Source: Reticulitermes lucifugus
Lineage: Eukaryota > Arthropoda > Insecta > Blattodea > Rhinotermitidae
Reading direction: 5' to 3'
Assembly (NCBI GenBank): GCA_026260175.1
Contig: JAKCWW010001963.1
Span: 1-63,677 of the forward strand
Length of the DNA: 63,677 nucleotides
The notes below the pieces were generated by a model, which worked only from the letters and a program-made list of their open reading frames with translations, was not told the origin of the DNA and made no database searches. Below are positions 37,901 to 48,900 of the stretch, piece after piece. The translations under genes were made by a program, and so were the position numbers. Each line of letters begins with the position of its first letter. Position 1 is the first letter of the stretch.

Positions 37901-38876
37901 CATGTTGGGTTGTAAATAAGTAATGTATGTATGTCTGAAGTGTACGTGGTTGGTTAACTGTTTCATTAAATTATATACGTTACTAATGTATTATAAAATA
38001 GTATAATGGTGTTGGAAATAGGGTGACCTATCAGAATCCTGATAGCCTAATGGTTGTTTATTTTATTCAGCAAATCAAACATTACACACATGAACACAAA
38101 TAATGCCACTGAAAACAAAGAACACCAAAACTTCATTTCATCTGGTATTATCTCCATTACTGCCTGTTGGATATGATTTGAAATGTCCAGTGCTATCCAA
38201 TTTTAGAATGCCAGTTACTCTCAGTAACTGCTCTCCAGTTTCAGACGAATACTTCAAATAGATGAATGTCATAAACCACTACAGAATATCTGGAACAGCA
38301 CTGGCCAGACTTGGCTTCTGCTGACCAAACAACCCCCTTCTCTTTCTTTTAATGATTGGCAAAGGTTTTATTTCAAATATAAGTTTTCAGGTGTTCATGG
38401 CGGTTATTGATCAAACGATGGTCTTCTTTTTGCTTTCTGCACTGGGCAGTGGTTAAATGTTCTGACGTTTCGAAGGAACACACTGCCTCCATCTTCAGGG
38501 TAACTAAGTTGGTTCAAGTGGATGCTAAACATTTAACCACCACACGGTACAGAAACCATTTGTAAAATACAATTCTGCAAAGGCTAATCTTTCGCTTACC
38601 CATCATTGCCAAATCGATGGGGTTTATAGATGAAGCAGACACCTGAATCAGAACATCATTTGGGCCTTTAATCTGGGGTATTCGTGCAGTTTTTGACAGC
38701 TGTAATTCTTCCAATCCTCCGTAGCAGTGTATTTGCCACGCCAGCATTTTTGACGTACTATGTTCCTTGGAAACTTCAGGGACCGTTGAATAACCTCTCA
38801 CACTGCCTTGCATGCATGCGAACTGGCCAATATTGTCTATTTGAAACAATACAGACAGAAACTTCTTTCTATACAT
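31921..38876 (-). CDS. RTN4IP1: RTN4IP1-type mitochondrial NAD(P)H oxidoreductase
   Basis: A zinc-free quinone-oxidoreductase-type MDR protein of mitochondria (vertebrate RTN4IP1/OPA10), linked in other species to respiratory chain function. Exons in coding order: 38876-38600, 37206-36980, 35790-35593, 34930-34818, 33144-32856 and 32034-31921. All phases agree, giving 405 residues against about 396 in human. The leader MYRKKFLSVLFQ is followed by a targeting region. MLAWQIHCYGGLEELQLSKT opens the GroES-like fold and 'INPIDLAMM' is a family block. FPLVLGRDFSGRIVAKG and GDEVWGALP follow. The NADPH-binding Rossmann motif is VLILGGSGGVGAAAIQLLKA. The C-terminal GHLRGKIVINMDEE is typical. The ATG at 38876 has a strong context (CCGCCATG), and codons further upstream start only with GTG. 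The gene is complete, and the same strand as its neighbour WARS2. Confidence 0.95.
32035..32855. other. RTN4IP1 intron 5, no feature seen
   Basis: AT-rich intron between clear splice sites (donor GTAAG at 32855, acceptor TTTTTCCAG). Nothing else was recognised. Confidence 0.45.
33655..33805 (+). mobile_element. LINE family 1 fragment in RTN4IP1 intron 4
   Basis: It reads RVPRRIFGYRRDNMTNED before a stop, matching the segment of the family 1 protein that precedes the 'WRKLHNEEL' block. It is short, 5'- and 3'-truncated, and antisense to the host gene. Confidence 0.5.
37796..37965. repeat. Foldback element with central hammerhead-like modules
   Basis: The left arm (37796-37870) and right arm (37880-37965) are near-perfect reverse complements: TACATTACTTATTTACAA pairs with TTGTAAATAAGTAATGTA. 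The centre holds opposed modules GTGGCTAATGAGC-GAAAC (minus, 37855-37876) and TGATGGCTAACAAGCCGAAA (plus, 37880-37905). A third, minus-strand module lies just left at 37771-37797. It sits in intron 1 of RTN4IP1. Confidence 0.7.
38464..38498 (-). repeat. Penelope pLTR-like hammerhead core in RTN4IP1 intron 1
   Basis: The minus strand has CTGAAGA, then a GGAGG/CCTTC stem, then GAAAC and GTC. It is one of the best preserved cores in the window. It lies 100 bases inside the first intron. Confidence 0.45.
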
Positions 38877-39140
38877 GGCGGTTATAGTTAGTTTCAACAC
38901 GTCGTAGAAAACAAACTACATTCAACTCGTACAGCATCAAAAGCCAAGCCTTCCTCTAGTCTCGTGCTTCTACATTCCTTCACAGCCATACTTCCTTGTC
39001 CACCGGCCGCTTCGCTTCACCGCCATTCCTATAACAAGCAACCACTAATGTCCCATGCAAACATCAACTACCTGTGTTCTACGTAGTGCTCCTAACCACG
39101 GATCCCCCACCAACTGGCAAGGCAGACGACCTTGCGAATA
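38877..39140 (-). promoter_or_regulatory. RTN4IP1 promoter region
   Basis: Sequence upstream of the ATG becomes CpG-rich (ACGTCGTAG, CCACCGGCCGCTTCG). No TATA box is placed for this start. This is also where the CpG-poor block ends; everything to the right stays CpG-rich. Confidence 0.4.
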
Positions 39141-39149
39141 ACAGCAACA

Positions 39150-39380
39150 TCAAACGTCGTGATTCTAGTCGATGCTCTTTCCTACTGGCAGAAAATAATC
39201 ATCCTGCCATCTGCGAGATTTTAGGCATCCGCCCCAGTGTTATTGAGATCTTCGCTCTTCTGGGATGTTCTGTGGTCTTGGTAGTTTCTTACCGATGCTA
39301 ACCGACGTGTCGATTATTAAATAGTTAAGGAGATTTCGAAGGACATTGCTGCCTCCATGTTCAGGGTTTACGGAGTCTTT
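39150..39380 (-). repeat. Penelope-type pLTR remnant
   Basis: GAGATCTTCGCTCTTCTGGG at 39245 matches the arm block GATCTGCGCTCTTCTGGGAT of the element at 12195-13560. It continues with a TTACCGATGC/ACCGACGTG block and a minus-strand hammerhead-like core at 39332-39364 (GGAGG/TCCTTC stem). Confidence 0.5.
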
Positions 39381-39639
39381 TACTGCACAGACTCTGAAGA
39401 TCGAGGCAGAAAGCATTATTCTACTATCGCAGTTCTATTACCTTAGCGACTGAAGGCATAATTGAAATACGTCTCGCCACAGGCTCGCTTTAATACGTGT
39501 CGTTAACAAGTTTAGAGCACCAATCAGAGCTTAAGATATCATGACAACGCAGATCTTAAGTAATTTGTATCTTTAAGACAGCGCGAATATCGATCGCTCT
39601 AAAACACTTAGTTACGACAGAAATCTTTTCGTGACAGAT

Positions 39640-39835
39640 TACTGTCTCATGGCATGTGTCGCCGCGTAGTCTGGTAGAAATTTACCGACTTTTGGAGGAC
39701 CCTGTTGCCTCCGTATTCAGGGTAGAATCTGAAGAGCAGGTAAATTTATACCGACTAAAGGGCACCACATACCATAATACAGTAATATTCATAGTCACCA
39801 CCGTGAAAAGCTCACAATATCTATATATATGTTCT
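39640..39835. repeat. Dispersed repeat with hammerhead-like core
   Basis: A minus-strand core at 39687-39720 (CTGAATA, GGAGG/CCTCC stem, AAAAGTC) is followed by 'CATAGTCACCACCGTGA', which resembles 'CTAGTCACCACTGTGA' at 64-79. It is therefore a family with copies at both ends of the window. Confidence 0.4.
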
Positions 39836-40011
39836 ATGTTCTGACGTGTTTGTTCAATTTGTTTGTGTCGAAAACCGGAAACTTGCGGAAAGAGTACGGG
39901 CACATCTCTACAACTCTCATTCGAAAACATTTTTTCATAAATACTTAGCGAGTTACGCTCTTGTTGTCGGTATTTAAGTAAAGTCTCATTACTTTGTCGC
40001 ATTTTCAATTC

Positions 40012-40560
40012 AATTCAATACAATTCTGGTTTATTAATGTGCCGAGTCAACAGCCAGATGGCCAATTACAGAAACAGCACAACAAACAAACACAAATGAC
40101 AATGGACAAGGAACAGGACAAAATAAAACTAACACAACAAACAGATAAATAAACAAACAATAAATTACTAAATAATTAATAAGAACACCTTAAAATAATG
40201 TAATAAAATATTACATCTAAGTGTAACAAATTCCCTTCTAAAAACATCCATATTATTACAAATAGAATTTGCCGCAGTTACACACGGACCGGAGGGACAA
40301 TTTTTATAATATGAGCTAACATGAAACAAAGAAAAGTCTCGGAGGTTTCGAGTGGGAACTCGTAGACCAATAATGTCTAAGGTAGACGGACAGGATTTAG
40401 AACCTAATAAAACATTAATGACAAAAGTTGCATCAAGTTGATGTCTTCTGCCATGTAAAGTACGTAAATTAAGTACTTGAAGAGCATTAGCATAACAATA
40501 ATCATTGCTATCGCGGGAGAGGAATCGATTATAACATAAAGCTACAACGTTTTAATGTGC
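40012..40560 (-). mobile_element. 3' end of a non-LTR retrotransposon (LINE family 2)
   Basis: Reading leftward, the element ends in a 3' UTR (TTGGCCATCTGGCTGTTGAC, then CGGCACATTAATAAA) and ATTGA-type tail repeats at 40002-40025. Upstream is the C-terminal coding part annotated separately. A second copy of just this 3' end lies at 49985-50105 in the opposite orientation. Confidence 0.75.
40168..40545 (-). pseudogene. C-terminal reverse-transcriptase protein tail, LINE family 2 (5'-truncated)
   Basis: An uninterrupted frame encodes NRFLSRDSNDYCYANALQVL, LNLRTLHGRRHQLDATFVIN, GLRVPTRNLRDFSLF and CVTAANSICNNMDVF before a TAG at 40168. 'LHxRRxxLDxxFxxNV', 'GLRVPTRNxRxFxxF' and 'AAN' are the usual end of such proteins. 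The frame has no start codon and the element is cut off at about 40560. The intact frame suggests a fairly recent insertion. Confidence 0.75.
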
Positions 40561-42078
40561 CGATAACATTCATCATTTCTCAAGTTATAATATAAGTACA
40601 GACCGACATTTTGAAGCTACTAGGCGCATTTTTGCAGCGTTTTATTGGGAATGATTCATAAATAATTGTCCACACCCACTTAAGAGGCTTGAGAGTTAAC
40701 AGGGCGTGGAGGTAACGTTAGTTACTCTTTCCCTTGTCTTTTAATGACTACGATATTTACAGTACCTTTTCCGTTGAAAAACGTGTCCAGATAAGGAGCA
40801 AATCCAGTGAAAGGTATCAGAACCTCATTACGATGAATTACCTGCAGACATTCCAGTATCCATGTATGTTATTTATTACGTAACAGACGTGAGTTCAGGA
40901 AGTTGAAGGCAATCTAGGTCTAAACAGCTAGACGGGCATTCTCCAGTTTTAATGAAACTGAATCATTTTCTTACTTAGTGGTTAGATTATAGAAAAGGAA
41001 TCACGCAAAGAAAGAAATACAGGCCTTTACTGAAACACGAAATTCTTTCCTGATAAAGAAATCAAGTTGCAAAATATATGATTAAAATTTCGGAATGTAA
41101 ATTTAAATATTGAATACGTGAGTTCGAGCATGTAAAATAGGCTTACCTGATAACATTTGTAAATAATTTGTGTATTTGCATTATATTTTTTTATGATCTA
41201 CTAGTACGCTACAAATTTCCTTCAGTCAATAAAACTTTATTTGAAATGATAAGACAACAATATTTTGTTATTTATATTGCCCACCTGTTTCCATACTACT
41301 GAAGTGCAAGGATCAAGCAGTTTGAGCTTATAGTAGATCACTGACTCTCAAACTTTTTTCCCACGACCAAATTCACAAATTACATTGTCCTTGGAGATGT
41401 AAATAGTACCAGTAACCAATCAGCACCCCAGAAAATGGCCGCAAATTTACAGCATAATATTAAACAATTTTTCAGGATAAATTTTTGACACAATTGCTCC
41501 GTTTCTCCCAGTTTTAATTTCCCAGAATATTTGGACACAGAGACCTGCAAGCTTAATTATTTGTGGAGTTCACCATCCTCCAGACGGCTCTCGCGATCCA
41601 ACTCTCATATATCGAAATTTGTGGTTAAATGCAAAGGAAATTTTGTGCCGTGGAAACTTTATTAGGGATGCAAAAGTGTACACCTACAAGTGGTATAAGT
41701 TGTTCAATGAGGCTGCTAAGAACAAAAACTCCGTTAAATGAGCAGCCAGCGAAGCTAAGGCGAATGAAGTTCCAGCATCTATTGACGCACACCGAGAAAC
41801 TCAACAAGGCAAGCTGCCCGACAATTAAGCATGAACAGTCAAGCGTGCACAAAATCTGCAAACTCGTATGAGGTTGAAAAGTTCTAAATGTCAGTTGTTC
41901 CAATATGTAACAGCCCAACACAAAGAAATCTATTACACATTCTGCTGTGACATGCTTTCACAGCTTCAAGACGAACTATTTCCACCCATAATTATATTCA
42001 CAGTTGTTCTGCTTAAATAAAATTGTATCACCGTTAATACAACTTAATTATAGTCATAGTAAGAGCACTCTATGACGA
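40561..42078. other. Intergenic, no gene recognised
   Basis: A possible hAT-type left end (CTGACTCTCAAACTTTTTT) occurs at 41340. Opposed open frames at 41625-41921 have no motif I recognise. Otherwise nothing was identified. Confidence 0.4.
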
Positions 42079-42112
42079 CATGTTTCGGCCCTCATTATTG
42101 GCCATCTTCAGG
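42079..42112 (-). repeat. Hammerhead-like module
   Basis: The minus strand has CTGAAGATGGCCAATAATGA, then GGGCCGAAACATG. It has a GGCC/GGCC stem between CTGAAGA and GAAAC. Confidence 0.45.
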
Positions 42113-42359
42113 TCAATGACATACAAGAAATATGTAGATACATTAAAGTTTAAAATATAAATTATATTTGCACTTTCAAGTGACCTCTGAGGATAATTCT
42201 GTTCAGAATAAATGATATAACTTGGTTTGTTTTTTAAAACATTAAAACAAAACATGTCTGCAGTAAAATAGACTTTCATGGCTGTAAGATATGGAGGTGA
42301 CAAGAACATAGGCGTATAAACGTTTTGTCGGGAAAGCTGCTGAAGAGACAACATTTGTG

Positions 42360-42490
42360 AGAATTTGAGGTAGATGGAAGGGTAATGTTCAGATAAATCT
42401 TAAAGAGTTACAGTAACAAGATGCGGCCAGGATTCACCAATTCAGAAGAGTATCTAGTGGAGCGTCCCTGTAAACACAGTAACAAATCTA
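42360..42490 (+). mobile_element. LINE family 1 tail fragment
   Basis: One frame reads GRWKGNVQINLKELQ, the '[14 protein letters not shown]' block of family 1. It is short and decayed. Confidence 0.5.
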
Positions 42491-42549
42491 CAGGTGTAAT
42501 AAAGGCCCGGGGAATTATTGATCAGATAAAACATTACCGACTACAGAAT

Positions 42550-42720
42550 AGGAAGACAAGTAATTCGCACTATGAAAAATTCAGATGACCTTGTGCTACT
42601 GGCTAAGGAAGAAAAACTGCTACAGGGCATGTTTGACAGGCTAATTGAAACTGGAAGATGATGTAGAATAGAAGTTCTCAAGAATGACATCACTTCACTG
42701 AGAAAGTCCACAACGTGTAT
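42550..42720 (+). pseudogene. Reverse-transcriptase palm fragment with altered catalytic box
   Basis: The plus strand encodes VIRTMKNSDDLVLLAKEEKL, then LQGMFDRLIETGR and a stop. It matches the segment around the F/Y-A-D-D box of non-LTR reverse transcriptases ('KYADDLVLLA'). The box here reads NSDD, so the residues before the Asp pair are changed. It lies 3' of the tail fragment at 42360, the reverse of the normal order, so the two are separate or rearranged. Confidence 0.6.
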
Positions 42721-43753
42721 TACCCCTTGAAGTAACTAAGAATAACTTGTCCAGTTAACGACCCTTGAGATTTCATCGCCGTCGCGACAAAAGAGCGGTA
42801 GCAACCGTTGTTACGTAACGTGGATCACAGCGTTATAACGCGGATCGCAATATGTGGTACGTTGCTTCCACTGGTTTGTGTTTACAGATTCGAAACACGT
42901 CTTGGAAACTGGGTCGCTCGGTACAGAGGCTGACGTGAAAAACCTTAAAGATGCGAACAGAGTCGCCTGCTAGTGGCTGATCAGAAAGTAGCTGACAGGA
43001 CAGGTTACAATAGAGGTCTGTCCTAATTGCAGTTACGCCAGGATTATGTAACAGGATACCAACACTTTTCTTCCTTCTTTGCCCATTCTTTCACATTTGT
43101 GCAAAAACACGAAGACAGTGAATTCAGTAAGCAACATGTAGCAAGTTGGAAGAGGATTCTAGAAGTTTCCTTTAACATCCTTATCATGTCTTTAGAGTCC
43201 AGTGCAGCACAGACAGCAATCCATTTTTAGAAAGCAAATTTGCATATGCCAGAGAAAATACAGAAGGGGGTTCAAACTGTAGTAAGTAGTCCCATATGAC
43301 AATGGACTTGCTTCCTCTGTTAAACAAATAAGGCGTACTAAACACTGTAACTCCCTCTCACCACTCATAAGAGATTCAGTCGTCGTTGAGATAATCAGGA
43401 AAATCACTTATGTAGTCTGCAGGTTCATTACCGTGTTCACAACAGCACTTCCGTGGAACCTAACCTGATCCGCATGAATCTGGTTCACAGTATCACATTC
43501 TATTTACATAACATGCCAGAGTATAAAATTTGTCAAATGAAACATTTGTTATGTAAGATAAACAGTGAAGTTTGTTAGGCATTCAGACAGGCCTCGATAT
43601 GGGAAGTCGGCCTAATGTTACTAAGTTATTAGGATGAGTGTCGCATAAACAAAGGGTAAGTTTGTACAGCAGTTATTTTATAAGAATTGTACTTAGGAAG
43701 AATTAAGTTAAAATATCGAAAGGTTTCGCAGGCTCCCCTAAATAAGTCTAATT
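42721..43753. other. Intergenic, no gene recognised
   Basis: CpG-rich in parts (42760-42960, for example GCCGTCGCGAC, TTATAACGCGG). No exon, RNA gene or repeat is recognised. Confidence 0.4.
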
Positions 43754-44355
43754 CAACCAACAAATGCACAAGATTATTGGCAAGTATAAGATGTATTTTC
43801 AATCCCTATATATGTTTCTGCAAATGAATTGACGTATTCAGGGGGTATTTATCAGAGAACTGCAAGTGCTGACTGCATCCAAGTATACAATATGTGGTTT
43901 CACAGTAACATGTTTTTACGCATGTCACAATTCAAGATATATAGGTGCAAAAGATTATAAGTTAAAAACAATAATACGGTATGCCTCGGGTAGTATTTAT
44001 AAATAAATATGCCGTAAGATAACAGAGTTTAACATTTTAACGTCGATTAATGTGAACTATTTGTATATATTTTATACTCTGTGATCTTAAGGCGTATTTA
44101 TTTATAACTACACGTACTACTCGAGACATACCGTATTATTGTTTTTAACTTATAATCTTGTGCACCTACACATCTTGAATTGTGACATGCGTAAAAAACT
44201 TTTACTGTCAAACCACATATTGTATACTTGGATGTAAAAGGCACTTGTAGTTCTCTGATAAATACCCCCTGAATATGACAATTCATTTGCCAAAACATAT
44301 GTAGGGGTTGAAAATACATCTTATACTTGCCAAAAATCTTGTGCATTTGTTGGCT
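43754..44355. mobile_element. Large hairpin (foldback) element, ~280-bp inverted arms
   Basis: The left arm (about 43754-44030) and right arm (about 44072-44355) are reverse complements at high identity over nearly their whole length. Shared blocks include CCAACAAATGCACAAGAT, GGGGGTATTTATCAGAGAAC, ATCCAAGTATACAATATGTG and TAAAAACAATAATACGGTAT. Only about 40 bp separate the arms. Reading outside to inside, each arm has one long nearly open frame (see findings). No target duplication was resolved. I do not recognise the family. Confidence 0.75.
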
Positions 44356-45885
44356 GATTTAAACTTACGATAAGATGCACGGTACATACAGCATAAAATC
44401 CCCTAACTAAAGTTTCTGTAATTTTTATGAGTTCTTCAAGCGACTGCTGCCATAACGTAATTAGGCTACATCGTTCATCAAAATTCTGCTCTACTCACCT
44501 GTAATTCATAACTTCACCTGGCCAGCATCCATCCTCCTGGTGACTCCTTCGACATCAGCGGGATTTCGTAATTGCCACATTTAATTCTCCTGATGACAAA
44601 TCAACCTATGACAGACTGATTAATTTCGGTTCACTTGAGTGGGGACGCTTACTCGACTGCACTCTGGGTTTTCAAGCGAGGCACCTCAAGCTTTGCCCTA
44701 CATTTTAGCCTGTTTTTCAGGAAAGTAAACGCGGACGTTGGTCATCACGTGGCAGATTTTTAGTAATGGAAATCACTACGGCCTCATGATGACAAACCTG
44801 CAAAAGGTATGGCAGAAAAAAGTCTGGCCAGGAGACCATAAAGGGACTCAACACCAAGACACACCGACGGGCGGGAAGTCGCTTATAAAGTGCCTTCTAC
44901 GTTTTCTTTAAAGGGTTAATAAGACTATAAAGAAAAACACTGTCACAGGCCTTCAGCAAAGTGTCAGACAATTGGTATCGGAACAGCAAAATTCGCATTC
45001 TGTTGGCATTATTCTGACGTAACGAATCTTGAATATTCATATTCATGGACACACTGAAACACGTTGCTACTGCTTAAGTTACTAAAAACCGTAAGAATAT
45101 CACTAAAAATAACCAAATTTAAGGGACTGTGTATGGCATTACCTTTATGTGACGGACTTATTATTTTGATTATCTCAGAACACCCTTTCAGCTACGAATT
45201 TTATATGGTGTCAAACACAGTGGGAAGAATTTACGGCTGTGGAATGTGCATGCACAGAGCAGGAGGAGGCAGCTGCCTGTATGTGGGCATGGTATACATC
45301 CACATTTAGGAATATAGTGCAGTGAAAACGTTACTTTTGGAGTTCGTATAATTAATTACTTCTTCTGACTTACTGACCTCAAATCGCATGTGCTACTAAT
45401 ACGAGTTGAAAGGGAAAGTGATCTATAGTCTTAAACTGCGGCGGATTCAATGCGAGATGGCACGTTTCGTTACGAGATAAGCAATTCGAAATGTGTTACG
45501 CGAATGTTATGTGCAACTTCTCCTTCATTCTTCCACCTCCAACCGTCTTACATTCTTCTTCTTACACTCTAAATGACGTAAGAGATGAGTCGGGTACTCC
45601 ATAATTAAGAACCCCCCCCCCCATTCCCAAAACAAAAACAAACGCATTTTGGAATGCAGTTCAGAAAGAGAGCGTTACCATACGCGTATATTATATTGTT
45701 TACACGACAGTTCCTTTTTTCATTTCTTTGTATGAATATGCTTCGTGTACTGTTTAGTGTAACAAGGTAATTAAGTTACGTTTATAGGGGAAACGGAACA
45801 GAAGCAAAGCACTGATGAACTAACAAGCGAACTTCAAGAGGCGTGTCTTCGTTGAACCGCAAGCCACAACAAAGAAGGTAAAAAC
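44356..45885. other. Upstream region of first cuticle gene, no gene recognised
   Basis: CpG-rich spacer with a C12-13 homopolymer at about 45611-45622. Short open frames (for example 45064-45309) have no recognisable motif. Confidence 0.4.
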
Positions 45886-45893
45886 ATGGGGAC

Positions 45894-45928
45894 TATAAAA
45901 GGCAATCGTTGTGCTTCTTCTGTCACTC
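45894..45928 (+). promoter_or_regulatory. TATA box and initiator of cuticle gene 1
   Basis: TATAAAA at 45894-45900 is followed 31 bp downstream by TGTCACTC, a fair arthropod initiator with A at 45925. This places the start of transcription about 55 bases before the ATG at 45980. The same arrangement occurs at cuticle gene 2. Confidence 0.7.
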
Positions 45929-45979
45929 CTAATCGGCCATCTCAGCGGTTCAGACTGTAGCAGAACTCTAGGAGTCATC

Positions 45980-48900
45980 ATGGCTTTGTTTAAGGTAAGG
46001 GACACCTTGCTGTCCTTCACAACACCAGTAAGCAAATTATTCGAAAACTTCCTATTCTTGACAAAAAGGGAAGTTGTCCCTGCGTACGCCATGAAAGCAT
46101 ATGGGGGAGTGGAGCCATAACTCCAGATATTCTTGATCTTGAAACTCGATTGAGGTGATTGGTCAGTTTCAGACTCCGACAGCTTTGCCCTCAGGGAAGG
46201 AGTCGCCAGTAACCATTCACTTCTTATTGCCATCCACAGTTTGCGTCGTGGAATAGAAGTTTGTCTGGCATGTTTCCTTATCCCTGTTTAACATACAGAT
46301 AGCTAGGGCAACGCACGGTGACATAGCTACAGTGATATACTTGGCATAAAATTTTATGTTATACCCTAATTTGTTCTTGCATTAAGACAGACTAAAATGA
46401 AGACGAAGAAGGTAAAATGGGTTAAGAGTAAATTTGGCTGTCCTGCAGAAAGAACCCAAATTGAGGGTAACAGTTTTAAAACATATACCATTACTGTACA
46501 CAGAAACGCATGCCAATCCTTCATTTATCTACAAAACCAATTTGAAAGCTGACCGAAAATGAGGGTTTTAAAGAAACAAGCTAAGAGCTTCAGAAAAGAG
46601 GGTGCTGCGGGTTTGGTACTGAAAGAAAGGTGTTAATAAAAGGTTGGAAAAGAATGCGCAATGAGGTGCTCCGAAATTTGTACACTTCCTAAAATTAGGG
46701 CAATGAAATCAAGGTAGATTGGTCGAGACAAGTAGCACGCACGGTGTATATGAGCAACTTGTCATAAATGTAAGTCCGAGAAACCCAAAAGGAAGAAATC
46801 ACATGGGAGAATAAGGCGTAAATGGAAAGTTTATGTTACATGGTATCTTAAAGGAAATGCGAGTGAAATTACGGACTGGATTTATTTGGTTCAGAAAAGG
46901 GTAGAAGGACGAGTTCTTGTGAAAGTTAGGGTTCTACAAAAGGCAGGGAATTTCTTGACAGAATGAACGACAATTAGCTTCTAAAATTTTCTGCTCCATC
47001 GAATTAGTTAAAGTAGGTTTCGTGACGCAGCAAGATGATATGAATTTGTGTAGGGGGGTTATGAAATTAAGAAATCTAAGCCTAGTCACAATACGAGGGC
47101 GAGGTGCTGTGATTTATTTTTACCGAATATTTTGTTTCAACTACATAAGTTGTAGGTTGTATAGTGCCAAGAGTTCAGGAACTATAATTCTTTTTTTTTT
47201 CTAAAAACTACATATCATTTATATGTAAATGGCAGTCGCCGTCAACAGCCAATCACGCATTAGTTATGTAGTCCGGAAGCGCCGAAGACATTAAAACATA
47301 TAAAATGTGCGACACAAAGTTTGCTGACTGGCCGCGTGGAGCGCTAACCGGATGTAATGCAGCCGTTCGCCGCTAGGTACCACTGCATTAATTGATCGCG
47401 AATTAGTGTGATCAGTGCCCCTTTAAGGGAAAGCTGAGTATTTGTGCAATTTGCTTTTAAAAGTGTTTAGCTGATTACGTTGTGTGATCGTTGTAGCCCT
47501 GTGAAATAGCAGACCTTATGGAAGGGAGAATTTGTATGAATTTTTCTTTTCATCTTGAGCAAAAGCTTTTGAAACTTATGCTAACAAAAAAGGGATCCAT
47601 GATCACACTATAAGCAGAACACAAACCACTGAATCGTATTCATGTTTCAAGATTGGCCAAATTCTGTGAGGACTTTGAACGTTCAGGTCACCCCTCTCCA
47701 ATTCGGACTGATAAATATGTGAAAAAAAATGCGTCAAGTCTTCCATAAGCTTGGATGGCGCATGATGAAGGAAATTTGTAACATTCTAGGCCTAGCACAG
47801 ATTCATGCCGATGCACTTTAACCGAAGATTTAAACATGAGGCAGATTGCTACAAAATTTGTTCCCCTTCTGCTGGATGACGGCCTGAAACAAAGGACCTG
47901 CAAGATCAGAACAGGAAGAACAGAATCTTCCTTTCTCGGATCATAAAAAGAGATGAAATCTGGGTTTATGATTGTGACCAAGAAACGAAGCAGCAGTCAT
48001 CCAAGATGGACAGCCCATTATCTCCACGTGCAAAAAAGGCAAGGGCAAAATTCAAGAGCATGCTGATAGTTGTGTTTGGCAGTTAGGGAATTACTGACAA
48101 GGAATTCGCTCCTCAAGGCCAAAACGTGAGTCAAATGTACTGCAAAGGATTCCTAAGACGTCTGAGAAACGATATTAGGGAAAACACCGAGACAAGTGGC
48201 GCACTCAGGACTGGATTACGCATCACGACAGCGCGCCAGCCCACTTGGCTTTGTCTGGCCAGCAGTTTTAAACAGAAAACAACATGACGATAGTGCACAA
48301 TCCGCCTACTCTGCCGATCGAGCCCTTTGTGCCTTATTCCTTTTCACGAAGCTGAAAATCCTGTTACAGTGACGATGATCCGAAGATATTACGGAGATTC
48401 AAGGTAAATCGCAGACGTTGCAGGACGGCAACACGAAACGGGACTTTCAGAGCTACTTATAGCAGTGGGAGAGGCTTCAGACCCCGTGTATAAACTCTGA
48501 AGTGCACCAATTTGAAGGAAAAACTATCAGCCTGTAACTAGGACAAGCCTACAATTGCTATATTGCCCCAGACCGGCAACTTTTGACTCGCACCTCGTAG
48601 ACGTAAATTAAATTAATTTGGCTCAGAATAGGATTCAGTAATGGGCAATTGTTGCCCATCCCAATGGCCGCGCGATCTAAGTCGTGGGTCTGCGACCGCT
48701 CGCTTGGTGGGACTGTGGGTTCGAATCCCGCCGGGGACGTGGATGTGTGTCTCTTGTGAGTGTTGTGTATTGTCAGGTAGAGGTCTCTGCGACGGGCTGA
48801 TCGCTCGTCCAGAGGAGTCATACCGAGTGTGGTGTGTCTGAGTGTGACCGAGGAAGCTCAACAATGAGGAGGCCTAGACCCACTAGGGCTGTCGAATCAT

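Noticed and set aside
38020..38340. Possible coding similarity on the minus strand in RTN4IP1 intron 1
   Set aside because: A few phrases read like a protein but no frame is sustained and no family could be named.
41625..41921. Overlapping open frames on both strands (80 and 98 codons)
   Set aside because: Neither peptide has a motif I recognise, there are no splice signals or neighbouring exons, and opposed frames of this length occur by chance in such DNA.
45820..46233. 137-codon minus-strand frame over the cuticle gene 1 promoter
   Set aside because: It is antisense to the TATA box, 5' UTR and first exon, and has no recognisable domain.
48657..48735. tRNA gene in the SINE heads (also 56390 and 62958)
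   Set aside because: A- and B-box-like sequences are present but no full cloverleaf is formed, and each is followed by a shared non-tRNA body.
48558..48864. Reverse-strand open frames with [23 protein letters not shown] peptide
   Set aside because: They are the complement of SINE family A. The same peptide-like pattern appears at 56338-56532, so it follows the repeat, not a gene.
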